DNA of 64,000 bases from Apoda limacodes (taxonomy: Eukaryota; Arthropoda; Insecta; Lepidoptera; Limacodidae), in assembly GCA_946406115.1 (NCBI GenBank), contig OX291551.1, forward strand, positions 2,418,001 to 2,482,000, read 5' to 3'. The translations under genes were made by a program, and so were the position numbers. Position 1 is the stretch's first letter, and every line of letters starts with the position of its first letter. Shown here one piece after another: positions 21,808 to 32,340 of the stretch. A model generated the notes under the pieces. That model was not told where the DNA came from, made no database searches, and saw nothing but the letters and a program-made list of their open reading frames with translations.

Positions 21808-22427
21808 TTTTTAAGGACATTCAAATGTGAGTTTACTGTTTTTTTTTCTTATTTTAAATACGTATTCAATTATTGTAAATATTATGATTCCAACTTTTTA
21901 AATACGCCTGAAATACGATAGATAGGTACCTATTTATGTTAAGTAAACTTTGATTACCTAAATCTTTATTAGTGAATTTTACTGTACTTATCGTATTTTT
22001 GACCGTCCTAAGCCGGTAAAGTATGAAAGAAAAGTTGGTTATGCAATTTTTTTTTAGATAGGTCGGTATTTAGGTAGTTACTAAAGTACCTGCCTACTAC
22101 GTTTAGCGCTTGTTTGGCGCGGGTGAGGTCAGTGGCCCGCGCATGCTACTTTCTCCTTTCGATTTGTCTATTCATTCATACAAAAAACGATTATACTTAG
22201 AATTCAATAATATTTCATTAAAATGCCTATTATGCGGTACTTCACTTATTATTATATCGGTATTATTCGTATTTTGAAAATTAAAGTCTATTCAAGCTAT
22301 TCGGATTATTATCATATTTTCCTAGTAAAAGTAACAATTTGTCATTTTAAGTCATTTGTTTAGTGTAGTTATTTAGATTTTTCATTCTACTTTTGCTATT
22401 CTATTCATCTATTGTAAAAAAAAGAGT
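21808..22427. other. AT-rich intergenic sequence
   Basis: No gene recognised; a short GC-richer patch at 22110-22150 (GCGCGGGTGAGGTCAGTGGC) stands out but has no assigned meaning. Confidence 0.5.
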
Positions 22428-22992
22428 TCTGTAGTTACTACACTTTTATTGTAAATGAAGAGTTATGTACCTACTACACTTTTATTGCACTACACTACTA
22501 CTGTTATAGCATGTACTTACTACACTTTTATAGTAATGGAAGAGGTATGTACTTACTACACTTTTATTGTTATAGAAGAGTTGTGTAAGTACTACATTTT
22601 TTTGTTATAGAAGATTCATGTAATTAATACACTTTTATCGTTATAGAAGAGTTATGTACTTACTACACTTTTATTGATATAGAAGAGTCATGTTATTACT
22701 ACACTTTTACTGTAATAGAAGATTTATGTACTTACTACACATATATTGTTATGGAAAGTTATGTTATTACTACACTTTTTCGGTAATAGAAGATACGCGT
22801 AATTACTACACTTTTATTTTTATATAAGTAAGTCATGTTATTACTACACTTTTATTGCAATATAAGAGTTATGTACTTACTACAATTTTATTGTTATAGA
22901 AAGTTATATACTTACTACGCTTATATTGTTAAAGAAGAGTTATCACTTCATTTTTATTGTAATAGAAGAGTTATGTACTTACTACACTTTTT
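22428..22992 (+). repeat. 36-bp minisatellite, array 2 (about 15 units)
   Basis: Same unit and same orientation as 17165-17578, with more sequence drift and a few length changes. GAGTTATGTACTTACTACAC recurs almost every 36 bases. The two arrays are separated by about 4.8 kb of unrelated, transposon-filled DNA. Confidence 0.9.
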
Positions 22993-23580
22993 ACGAAGGA
23001 CTCGTTGTAAAAACAAATTAATTAACAATGTATGCGAGAGTTTCGCAGTTCTGTCATAGAATTAGGCACACCTATTGAATGAAGTACTTGCCCCTCCTCG
23101 GTTCAGATATCACACCCCGTCTCCGCGCCCAGGTTTAATTAACCAGTGAGTAACCAAACGAGCGAGGTTTTCAAAAGATGTAAGATAAAAAAAAACTTAG
23201 TTTTCCATTTCTAATAATATCCACTAAATAGTTAAAGATAAGCGCATTTAACATATAGAACATTAAGTTAAATATTTGCTGAAAAACACTCAGTAAACAC
23301 ACAACAAAGCATCACGCGGCACGCCTGTTTTCCAAATGGAATGGAAGAGATCAAAGACTTACACTATCATCGATATATTATCCAAATATCAAAATAGATT
23401 TTAAGAATCACATTTCTGACCTCACTTTCACCTAAAAAGTTCATATGGGACCCTTTAAAACTAACCCTTATACGTATGGGACAAGGGTCATGTCACGCCA
23501 CGCATCTCGTCTGCTCCGGCCTTTAAGGCTTCGCTAAACAGACCGCGTACCTAGCGTGCGTCAGAGTGCTATAGCGCCTG
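22993..23580. other. Intergenic sequence
   Basis: Nothing recognised. The part from 23480 to 23580 is GC-richer than its surroundings. Confidence 0.5.
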
Positions 23581-23813
23581 ATTTTTTTTTTTTATTTTTT
23601 TTTTTTTTATACCACTAAGGTGGCAAACAAGCTTACGGCCCGCCTGATGGTAAGCGGTCACCGTATCCTATAGACGCTTGCAACACCAGGGGTATCACTT
23701 GCGCGTTGCCGACCCTTCAGAAATCTAATAACTTCTTTCTTGAAGAACTCCATACTGTAGTCCTTGCAGAAAACCTTGGCAGGGAGCTCATTCCACAACT
23801 TAAGCGTTAGCTA
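23581..23813 (-). mobile_element. Family A 3' end fragment
   Basis: A long T tract (23582-23610) leads into ACCACTAAGGTGGCAAACA and about 190 bases of the A terminus, ending at CACAACTTAAGCGTTAGC. Strongly 5'-truncated; contains only the last few dozen codons. Confidence 0.85.
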
Positions 23814-24799
23814 TAACGCACAGTTGTGTTGTACTGTGTCGATGTATTATACTGTCAAGCAGCGCTCTGACGCGGCGCTAGAAAGCTTTGACGTTGAGCG
23901 TTGAATTTTTTTACAAAATTTCATTTTAGTCTCCGGGGTACATATGACAATAAAATTATGGGAACAAATCGGAAAAAAAGGCCTAGTCTTTTTTTCTTCG
24001 ACCGTATTAAAGCGTACAAAAGCTCGATATATAATTCTTCCACATCTGAATAACTTAACATCTCAATAGCAAACAAACTTTCCAAAGACGCCTAGCTTAT
24101 GGCGGTACACTCTGGAGAATAGTATGGTTTTTTAGCATTGCGTCAATTTTAGTGTGACATCGAAAGTACGCGACGCGACGTTTTGCGCTATAACGCAGCG
24201 CTAGGATACGCGTTCTGTTAGGCGAAGCGTTTATATGATTTAACTAACATGATTAACTTACACACAACGCTACGGACATTTAGACTTCGTAAATACTGTA
24301 AATATGTCTTACTATATCATCGTCGACATATTACTGTTAATTTGCAAGTCAACGTTATTTAAATAAGGTTTTTACAAACACTTCTGAATCGTCAAAATCA
24401 TTAGGTATATATCAAAATGCTATTTTTTTATGTGAATCCGATCAGATCAGAGTTTTTATACAAACTGTGTTACACTAAAAGTCTTAAAACTAAACACGTA
24501 TTGCTGTTTAAAATGCGTTTTTTTTATTACCTATATTGCTATATTTACCATATAGTTACAAAAAGCATAATTATTCATAAAATACTAGTGAATTCTTAAA
24601 TAACCAGAGTTTTCAATAAATTCATTAAATATATGAATGCAATAAAAACTGGTTATATGAAGGCCTAGGAATGGCCGGCATGCTCCAGCGCCAGCATATG
24701 TGTCTCTGTCATTGTCCCTATGGGCATGCCTTTGGAACTCACAAAGGGAATCCTATTCTAAATGCTCAAGTAGATCTTCATGATTATCTATCATCAATA
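23814..24799. other. Intergenic sequence with a family D 3' scrap
   Basis: At 24350-24402, TTATTTAAATAAGGTTTTTACAAACACTTCTGAATCGTCAAA-type sequence matches the 3' end of family D at 27.0 kb. At 24661-24760 a GC-richer stretch (CCTAGGAATGGCCGGCATGC) was not recognised. The 60-codon frame at 24417 has no signature. Confidence 0.5.
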
Positions 24800-25125
24800 C
24801 TGAAATATTATAAATAAATTTGTTTGTTTGTTTGTATGTGGGAATAATCTCTGCAACTGTTGAACCGATTCCAAAAGTTTTTTCGCTGATAGAAAGCTAC
24901 CCTATTACTAAGCACAGGCTATTTTCCTAAATTGTTTTGATAGAATAAGTTTTAAGTGTAGTTTTTCTTTTAAAATATCTATATTTGTAAATTGAGTTGT
25001 AAGAAAAAAGGTACCATCCTTCAGGTTGAATCAAAGCGATGAAGCTGATTTTTGGCGCAGTCATAGAGCAACTGGAGAGACCTAGGTTTTTATGCGGGTG
25101 AAACCGCGGGGTTCGTCTGAGGACT
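24800..25125 (+). mobile_element. Helitron-like non-autonomous element
   Basis: ATTATAAATAAATTTGTTTG.., then CTCTGCAACTGTTGAACCGATTCC and TATGCGGGTGAAACCGCGGG near the end: the layout of the abundant lepidopteran Helitron-like repeats. No coding sequence and no clean CTAGT end here. Confidence 0.5.
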
Positions 25126-26519
25126 TACAAAGGAAAACCAATAGCATACTGCTTCATATACGTACTACCAAATAGTGACAGTTCGGTGGCGATAAGAGCA
25201 CATTGTGGTTAGATTTGTGTCACATTTAACAGTCACCGTGACATTATGATCACACCGTCAAGTCACGTCACGCCGGATCACGGTCGTCGCGACCCTTATC
25301 TACTAATAAGACGTTTACGTACGTCTGTCTGTTCAAGCGTTACGTGTAGTGTACAAACTTATCTTAGACCTCTTTATAAAATATTTTTGTCCGATAGCTT
25401 AAAATGTTATAAAAAAGCTGTGGCCTTATGACTAAGATAATTTTTAAAATACCTTGTGACTATGGTCAGTTGTGTTTGGGGCAGCGTTATTTGTTGTGTT
25501 ACGTTTTTTTTAGTATAGTATTAAAAGAAATTTAAAAATATAAGACTTTGTTGTACTATTATTTATTTATAGGTCTAGATATCGATGGTCTAGATCAATG
25601 GGACCTTATTTATGTTTGTCATTTTAAAATTAACAATAACACGCGGTTCCACGTGTGATATACATAAAGCAACTAGGAAATTATAAGCTATGTAGGTAAA
25701 AGACTGAAATGAATCCGTTTAGCCCGTCCTTAGTTAAATAAAGCGATATACAAACAAACACTAACTATGTATAAGTACTCAATTGACATAGCATGATGCG
25801 GTTGATACGAGAGTTTTTACTAAATACCAGCCCCTCGCCCTTGTGAATTCAAAGAAGTGTATGACTATGAACTTTGAGAGATAAAAATGGTATCTTTATT
25901 ATTATTAGACGAACCCCACCGTTCCGAACCCGTGAAAATTCCTGTTCCCATAGATACTATCAATTAGTATAGAGGTATTCATTTTTGTTCTCTGTTGTTA
26001 GCTATCTGGTGCCGAGTATCAAGTCATTTGTTTGCACTGTTAGTCAGCATAGAATTATTATAATGGGTTCACATTAAAATTAAAAAAAAAAACAATTTGA
26101 TTGAAATAAAATAAAATAAAATAAAAACATATGTGCAGGTACTTAAAAGTATCGCACGACGCAAACAAGATCTCATAAATAAAATTCTTCCAAATTCAGC
26201 AAAATCCGTGAAGACTATAATACTTCTATAAAAAGAAACTATGAAACAAATAACTTCCCTAAGCAGTTGTTATTTGGCTCAAAACCATAGAAGTAGAACG
26301 ATCGATACAATATACCTCCGTGCGCCGACTGCTTTCCATATCTACGAGTATGTATGTTTACGTTTAAGATATTTGTATGTGACATCATTAATTCCTGAGT
26401 ATTTCGGCTAATCCTTTGGTGTGTGTTATTCCAACTTAGCAGTAAGCACCGCTACACCGCCTGTATGAATGAAACAACTAAACAATTCACAATATTGCTA
26501 ATTTCTTTATTTTCCGCAG
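25126..26519. other. Intergenic sequence
   Basis: No gene recognised. Includes an (AAAAT)n run at 26105-26127. Confidence 0.5.
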
Positions 26520-26554
26520 CACCAGATAACGTTATCACAACGAACGGTGGAACA
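26520..26554 (+). other. Candidate 35-nt internal microexon
   Basis: A pyrimidine-rich tract ending TTTATTTTCCGCAG is followed by 35 bases and then a consensus donor GTAAGT at 26555-26560. CTAAC/CTAAT-like branch sites lie upstream (about 26478 and 26498). The insert is open in one frame, reading PDNVITTNGGT with split codons at both ends. I do not recognise the peptide. No partner exons were identified in the window, so this could belong to a gene with very long introns, to a non-coding transcript, or be chance. Confidence 0.4.
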
Positions 26555-26959
26555 GTAAGTCGCTGTAAACACTGATATCAAATTAATTGCCGCAAACTCT
26601 AATGTCATAACAATAAGAGCTTATTTTGTTTTGGTATATTTGTATTTATTTGACATCAGGTTGTTTGATTACACAAGTAAAGCCGCGTGGTGTCGCAGTG
26701 TTGGGGCTGGGTTGTGTGTGTTATCGTAAATAGAGACTAACTGATAATTTTTTATAAGCTATGTGTGTATGACGTTAAACAAAGTACTAATTCCTATTGA
26801 TATGTTTTTGCGAGTCATTTGTATAAACGTGAGTGATTACATATATTATATCGTTTATCTGTTCGTATCGTTGTTAACGTCGAAGGCTGTACATGTAGGT
26901 ATAAGGTAACTAACCTAAAAATAAAAATGTCTATAAAACGTTACTGGTTACATAATACC

Positions 26960-28108
26960 TTTTCAAAGTCAAAGTCAAAGTCAAAATGGTTTATTCAAAT
27001 AAGGATTTTACAATCACTTTTGAATCGTCAAAGTTATAAAATATTATTTTTTGAACCCTCCCACCTTCCCGCCGGTTCACAATGTTGTTGATTTCTACCG
27101 AGAAGAATAAGGCAAGAAACTCGATAGTTACTCTTTTAAAAACACTATCAATAATACAAATAAACTAAAAATACAATTAATGTTATAAATAAAAAAAAAT
27201 TAGCCGTACAATTTTATGTTATTTTCATTTTAATTTGGTTTACCTATGCATCCTGTAATTGAGCATCATCAGTCCCAAGGATTTTTATCATTTACATAGT
27301 CTGAAATATTGTAGTATACCTTTTTACAAAGTACCTGCTTGATAAAAGATTTAAATTTACTTATTGATAGATTTTGAATTTTATTGGGAACTTTGTTGTA
27401 AAAGTGTATACATTGCCCCATAAAAGAGTTACTTATTTTGTGTAGACGTGTATCATGCACCAACAGCTTATTTTTACTTCTAGTATTTACTTTGTGAACG
27501 TCACTTTTCTTGCTGAAACTATTGATATTTTTATGTACATATAAAAGATTTTCATATATGTACTGCGACACTAAAGTTAAAATTTTTACTTCCCTAAACC
27601 TATCCCTCAGAGATATCCTAGATCCTAATTTATAAATAGCACGAATTGCCCTTTTTTGTAACAAAAATATTGTATTTACATCAGCAGCGCTACCCCACAA
27701 TAGGATACCATATGTCATTAAACTATGGAAATAGCTAAAATATACTATTTTTGCAGTGTCGACATCAGTCAATTGTCTTATTTTCTTGATCGCATACACA
27801 GCATAGCTAAGTTTTTTGGCTAGGTTATGAATATGAGGACCCCATTGAAGTTTGGAGTCCAGCGTTATGCCAAGAAAGACTGTTGAATTAACAAGTTCTA
27901 ATTGCTCGCCATTAATATTAATACATGTCTGTCTCTGACTAACATTTGGTAATGTAAATTTAACACATTTGGTTTTTTTTTCATTAAGTAACAAATTATT
28001 AGCGTTAAACCAATTTACAATTTTAGAAAGGGCATTATTTAATTCATTATAATATGTCTGTCGTCTCTTAACTTTAAAAAGCAATGAGGTCTGTGACTTG
28101 CTCAATTA
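26960..28108 (-). mobile_element. Family D non-LTR element, 5'-truncated
   Basis: Covers the coding frame at 27269-28105 and a roughly 300-base 3' UTR. The 3' end, on the minus strand, is a microsatellite of TTTGAC units (26965-26985 read CAAAGTCAAAGTC on the plus strand), as in lepidopteran CR1-type elements. Relatives of its UTR lie at 24.35, 61.3 and 62.65 kb. Confidence 0.8.
27269..28105 (-). CDS. Family D reverse transcriptase, C-terminal part
   Basis: A 278-codon open frame matching the part of a non-LTR reverse transcriptase after the catalytic YADD motif. It starts just past that motif (TSLLFKVKRRQTYYNELNN), then WFNANNLLLNEKKTKCVKF, VFLGITLDSKLQWGPHI, YGILLWGSAADVN and LLQKRAIRAIY, and ends DYVNDKNPWD, as this family usually does. 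With the catalytic site missing by 5' truncation it cannot be active, yet its frame is intact, suggesting a fairly young insertion. The initiating ATG is probably not a real start. Confidence 0.85.
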   Translation of the reverse strand: MSKSQTSLLFKVKRRQTYYNELNNALSKIVNWFNANNLLLNEKKTKCVKFTLPNVSQRQTCININGEQLELVNSTVFLGITLDSKLQWGPHIHNLAKKLSYAVYAIKKIRQLTDVDTAKIVYFSYFHSLMTYGILLWGSAADVNTIFLLQKRAIRAIYKLGSRISLRDRFREVKILTLVSQYIYENLLYVHKNINSFSKKSDVHKVNTRSKNKLLVHDTRLHKISNSFMGQCIHFYNKVPNKIQNLSISKFKSFIKQVLCKKVYYNISDYVNDKNPWD

Positions 28109-29519
28109 ATTGTTTGGTGAATTTGTATTAAAACATTATTTTTTCCTAATGAGATCCGATTTTCATAAATATTTAATTAGTACAATATTTTAGTCTATAT
28201 TATATAGTCGGCTACGAGTGTTTAGGAGCAGGCATTTTGAAAGACGGATCGCTAAACGCAACTAGTTTTAAAAAGATTAAAATCAAGAAAAGATTTCTAG
28301 TATTATAAATATAATCTATGCTTAGGATCTTATTCCAGATAATTAGTTTCGCTTCAAGGAAAAACACTTCACAATAGACCAAGTTCACTCACGCGAGGTA
28401 GTTTTTCTTCATGTCGGAATGGTGGTGATACCGGTGACTGGGTAAAGGGAAGAAGTATAATGCAAAATATTGCAAGACGCGAGTTTATATAATAAATCAG
28501 TAATAATTACTTTATTTATTAGCTTACGAAGAATATAGCTAGAGGTATACCTATATATAATATACCTTTATATGTCTATTCGCTATTTATAGGTTTCCGA
28601 GGTACTTAGAGAGTACCTAGGTAGAACTTATATAATAGGCATAAAAATAATAAATATGGACGCTTATCTTCAGTGGGATCATGAGAGTTGTAATGTTACT
28701 ACTTTTGCCGCAGCGGCTTTACCCGCCCTAAATTTAGTTATCGGCGTGGGATTCTAACATCAACTCAAACTATCTCCATACCAAATTTCATCTAAATTGG
28801 TTCAGCGGTTAAAGCGTGAAGATGTAACAGACAGAAGAGTTACTTTCGCATTTATAACATAAGCATGGATTACGAACGTCACCCGCTCGTAGTAATCCGA
28901 CCCACCTACCTACTTTTCTATAGAAATCGTTTCAGGTATTTCTGGGGATTCCGTTTATCAAATGTGTTACCTACTCATCATTCTATTAGGTACTATTCCT
29001 ATATATTTTATGCACATTTTGGAATTTATTCTAACTTCATGTGTGAAGTCGGTAAAAACTAAAGGATGTCCAAAGATATTTAACTTTAACAACTTACTTA
29101 AAAGGTAATAAATATTCTGTGTGATCGTCAAATTTAATTCATTCGTCATTATAAGAATCCGTAGCATATACCTACCCATCTACCTACCTATAAATCTAAT
29201 CATCAGTTTTATTGTCTTCTCAGATCTCACATTCGGTGTAGGGAGGTACTTTTTTTTGTTTTACTATTGTCTAACATTATTTGAGTATGTACATATATAG
29301 ATATGTATGTAGTAGCCTACATAGTGTATAGGTGTCAAACAAGAAATGACCTTACATGTATCAGGCTATTAACTATTTATTGGTTGTGTCATATATAATT
29401 AATTAATTACAAAACTTACGGCAGTAGTAGAAGTAGTAGGTAGGTACGAGAAAATAAGTTTGAACTTACTTTAAAACATAGGTAATAAAAACAACAAAGA
29501 AACAAAATTGTAGAAAAAA
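28109..29519. other. Intergenic sequence with a retroposon tail
   Basis: At 28750-28850, CCAAATTTCATCTAAATTGG followed by TTCAGCGGTTAAAGCGTGAA and ACAGACAGAAGAGTTAC is the typical 3' tail of a lepidopteran RTE-type retroposon. The rest holds no recognised gene; short frames at 28865-29179 on both strands are unsupported. Confidence 0.5.
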
Positions 29520-29795
29520 TTCTACTATTATATTAGGTATAAATGTGAAAGTTTGGATGTTTGTTACTCAATCACGTTTTAACCACTGGACGGATCGGAA
29601 TAAAACTTGGCACAGATATAGATTAGGTCCTAGAATAGGACATAGACTCCTTTTTATCCCGAAAAAGATTTCTAAATTCTGAGACAATAATTATAACTAA
29701 GCTTAAAAAAATTATGGCTACAACCTAAACCTTGCTATAGCAAACTTCATTAGTATAATTAAGGAGTTAAGAGCTGGCAAAATCTAGTATTGAAC
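29520..29795 (+). mobile_element. Helitron-like non-autonomous element
   Basis: Begins TATTATATTAGGTATAAATG, carries TTTGTTACTCAATCACG.. and CCACTGGACGGATCGGAAT, and ends GGCAAAATCTAGTA. A CTAGT 3' end is the Helitron hallmark. Its middle (CTTGCTATAGCAAACTTCAT) is shared with the copy at 51.5-51.75 kb. Confidence 0.65.
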
Positions 29796-30840
29796 ATTCC
29801 TAACTATAGGTATAATTATTCAACATCACCTATCAAAACAAGTATCTTTTCACGGTTACATTGTGTGTCATGGAACGATATAAAGGACTTGGGTATATCG
29901 ACAACGAGATAGGAATTTCCAGTTTATGTAAATATTCAATAAAACATCGCTATTTTTTATTTGTGCTTTACCTAAGTATACGACACCCCGATATCTTTAA
30001 TTAAGAGCTTTCGTCTATCACAATATGTAAAAGGCGACATCACCATTCCTACATAATACAAAAATAAATTGATTACCTAATTAATAAAGTAGGTAAATTA
30101 GTAATTTCAGCAGAAAAGAATCGAATAGATATTTAAATTGAAATCGATTAAATTATTAAAATGATATTTTTACATGTTACTTAAGTAGTAAGAAAAAATC
30201 TACAATCATTTAATCTAAGATCCCTAGATCCCTAGAGTCTACGTACTCTACTCCTCCTTCTTAGGACTTCCTTATCTATTTAGTTATGTATAAAAAAAAA
30301 ACTGTTTAAAAGTTTGAGAATAGATATACTCGTAGGTACGGCGATGGTAACTTATCTACTTACTTGGCTCTACTTATTTAGCTCTAGTTTTCGAACTAGC
30401 GGACAAAAGAAGAAAAACAGTTAATTGTAATTTCTGGCTTGTTTTATTAATAGGTAGTACCCCATTTGCTAAAATAATTTGTATTATAATTCCCAAGCTA
30501 AGCAAGAACATATATAATAATTCACGTAGATATGTACTGGGTACCTATATTCAGCAATCGCTTAGCTATCTATTAATAATTCTCACTACTATTAATCACA
30601 TTATCAACCGAAATCGCTCCATTACTAATTATATCTAAATATTTCCGCACACAGAGCCGAAGCGCAAGATTGGCATACTAACGCGCCGATGCGACGTAAT
30701 GCTTAGCGCTCCTTCTATACAATATCGTAAAATAAAAGTAAAGTGTGTGTCGAGAGAGCGAATACCGTGCGGAGCTTGCAGGGAATAGTGGGACCTTACG
30801 GGAAGTGAGGCGTGCCGTATGTACCGGAAAGCTCGCGCTC
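29796..30840. other. slp upstream region
   Basis: No transposon or minisatellite was recognised in this kilobase directly upstream of slp, unlike the rest of the window. It is AT-rich and becomes GC-rich from about 30650. Proximal regulatory sites are likely here by position, but I could not identify specific ones. Confidence 0.5.
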
Positions 30841-30930
30841 CGATTGGTCGCGCCGCGCGCCCAAAGCTCTCTGGGCGTCGATACTGTCGCCGACTATAAA
30901 TAGCTAAGCCCGCCTCCGCGCCCGCCAGTT
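30841..30930 (+). promoter_or_regulatory. slp core promoter: CCAAT, TATA box, initiator
   Basis: A TATAAATA box starts at 30895 and a CCAGTT initiator-like site has its A at 30927, 32 bases downstream, the expected spacing. An inverted CCAAT box (ATTGG) lies at 30842-30846 and GAGAGAG occurs near 30754. The block from about 30750 to 31000 is GC-rich within AT-rich DNA. The predicted 5' UTR is 30927-31003. No clear downstream promoter element is seen. Start site is inferred, not observed. Confidence 0.75.
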
Positions 30931-31003
30931 CGTTCGTTGCTCGCAGTGACAGCGCACGCAGCGCTTCGGATACACTAGTGTTCTATCTTTCCAACTGTTC
31001 AAT

Positions 31004-31969
31004 ATGGTGAAGTTCGAAGGAGATTTCAGTATAAACGCTATACTGATGAATCACGCGGATAATAAACCTCCGCCGTCACCGACCACCTCGTCTGCTGCTT
31101 CGCCCTCCGACGTGGACCTAAGTGACTCGGAACTGGACGTGACGGGGACGGAACCTGTCGACTGCACCAAACCTAAAGAAACCGATGAAGAAAAAAAGGA
31201 CAAGAAGCATGAGAAACCTGCCTACAGCTACAACGCCCTCATCATGATGGCCATCCGGAATAGTCCCGAGAAACGCCTCACCCTCAATGGTATCTACGAG
31301 TACATCATGACCAACTTTCCTTACTACAAGGAGAACAGACAGGGTTGGCAGAACTCTATTCGCCACAACCTCAGCCTGAATAAGTGCTTCGTGAAAGTGC
31401 CTCGTCATTACGATGACCCCGGTAAAGGTAATTACTGGATGCTGGACGCGTCAGCCGAAGATGTTTTCATCGGTGGAACGACGGGGAAGCTCCGTCGGCG
31501 ATCTGCCCTCAATGGTAGATCGCGTCTGGCCTGCTTCAAGAGGCCCCTATTCCCGGGCGCTCCTCTACCGGGAGCGTATCCTCCAGCGGCGTATTCCCAA
31601 CTCGTCGGTCTTTATTCTCAACTGTTGTATCAACGGTACGCTCCAATGCAAATGAAAACGCATCCAGTAACTCCTAGCGCAGTGCATCCAGCTTTCAGAG
31701 GAGTTGAAGGCTTGGCCTACGGGAATCTGCCGTACGCGCCCGCACTGTACGCGGAAAGACTTCCGACGGTGCCGTACCTGAACCAGACCCAATTGCTCCA
31801 AAGTTCCCCGATGATGTCGCAGACGTCACCATTACTCCCGCCGTCTCCACCTTTGCTGTGTCATTCACCACCGACGTCGGGAGCGTCCAGCCCAGACCTG
31901 CCTTCGCCGTCGCACCACCCCCTGACGCCGCACATCTACAAACCGATCACAGTCCTCAGCAGGCAATGA
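31004..31969 (+). CDS. slp: Sloppy-paired FoxG fork head transcription factor
   Basis: A 321-residue protein in one exon. Residues 71-166 form a complete fork head DNA-binding domain, beginning [15 protein letters not shown], with the recognition-helix block [12 protein letters not shown] at 115-126 and a basic wing end GKLRRRS. The sequence is FoxG-like, which in insects means sloppy paired. Residues 8-14, FSINAIL, fit the eh1 motif that recruits the corepressor Groucho. Residues 33-70 are acidic then lysine-rich; the C-terminal half is rich in proline, serine and tyrosine. The start ATG is the first in the predicted transcript, 77 bases after the predicted initiator. Known family role: nuclear repressor/activator in embryonic segmentation, head and neuroblast patterning. 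Drosophila has two copies, slp1 (about 320 residues, close to this length) and slp2 (longer); I cannot say which this matches. The coding region is much richer in GC than its surroundings. No stop, frameshift or missing key residue is seen. Confidence 0.95.
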   Translation: MVKFEGDFSINAILMNHADNKPPPSPTTSSAASPSDVDLSDSELDVTGTEPVDCTKPKETDEEKKDKKHEKPAYSYNALIMMAIRNSPEKRLTLNGIYEYIMTNFPYYKENRQGWQNSIRHNLSLNKCFVKVPRHYDDPGKGNYWMLDASAEDVFIGGTTGKLRRRSALNGRSRLACFKRPLFPGAPLPGAYPPAAYSQLVGLYSQLLYQRYAPMQMKTHPVTPSAVHPAFRGVEGLAYGNLPYAPALYAERLPTVPYLNQTQLLQSSPMMSQTSPLLPPSPPLLCHSPPTSGASSPDLPSPSHHPLTPHIYKPITVLSRQ

Positions 31970-32340
31970 ACATTGACTTGACTTAGTTGTAATTCCATAG
32001 AGACTGTTCCTTGGCCATGTGGAGCCTGACCCGAGCTCTCGGGAGAGAGTTCAAATGATTATCTGTGATTTAGTTTGTAGTTAGTGTATCAAAATGGACC
32101 AGTGGACAAGTTAAGAGGTAATTGTCTGTAATCTCTGTTATATTAACGTAATATTTGATAGCACTGATGTTTGTTTGTTTGCAATAATTAGCGTCACTGG
32201 TGTACCTAGTGTTTGTTTGTCATCGCTAGTATCATGAATGTTATACAAATGTAAATAGTAAAAGAGTGTATGTATATTTATTGAAGTAGAATTAGGATAA
32301 GATAAGAAAGTATAATGAATAAAGAAAAATATTTAAGTTA
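31970..32340 (+). other. slp 3' UTR with poly(A) signal
   Basis: After the slp stop codon comes about 350 bases of AT-rich sequence without coding potential. A canonical AATAAA is at 32318-32323 and is followed by T-rich sequence from about 32342, so cleavage near 32340 is likely. Several TGTTTGTTTG stretches (around 32169 and 32208) occur inside. The end is inferred from the signal only. Confidence 0.65.

Noticed and set aside
31118..31801. Open frames on the minus strand and in other frames over slp
   Set aside because: GC-rich coding DNA yields long shadow frames; the fork head domain is on the plus strand.
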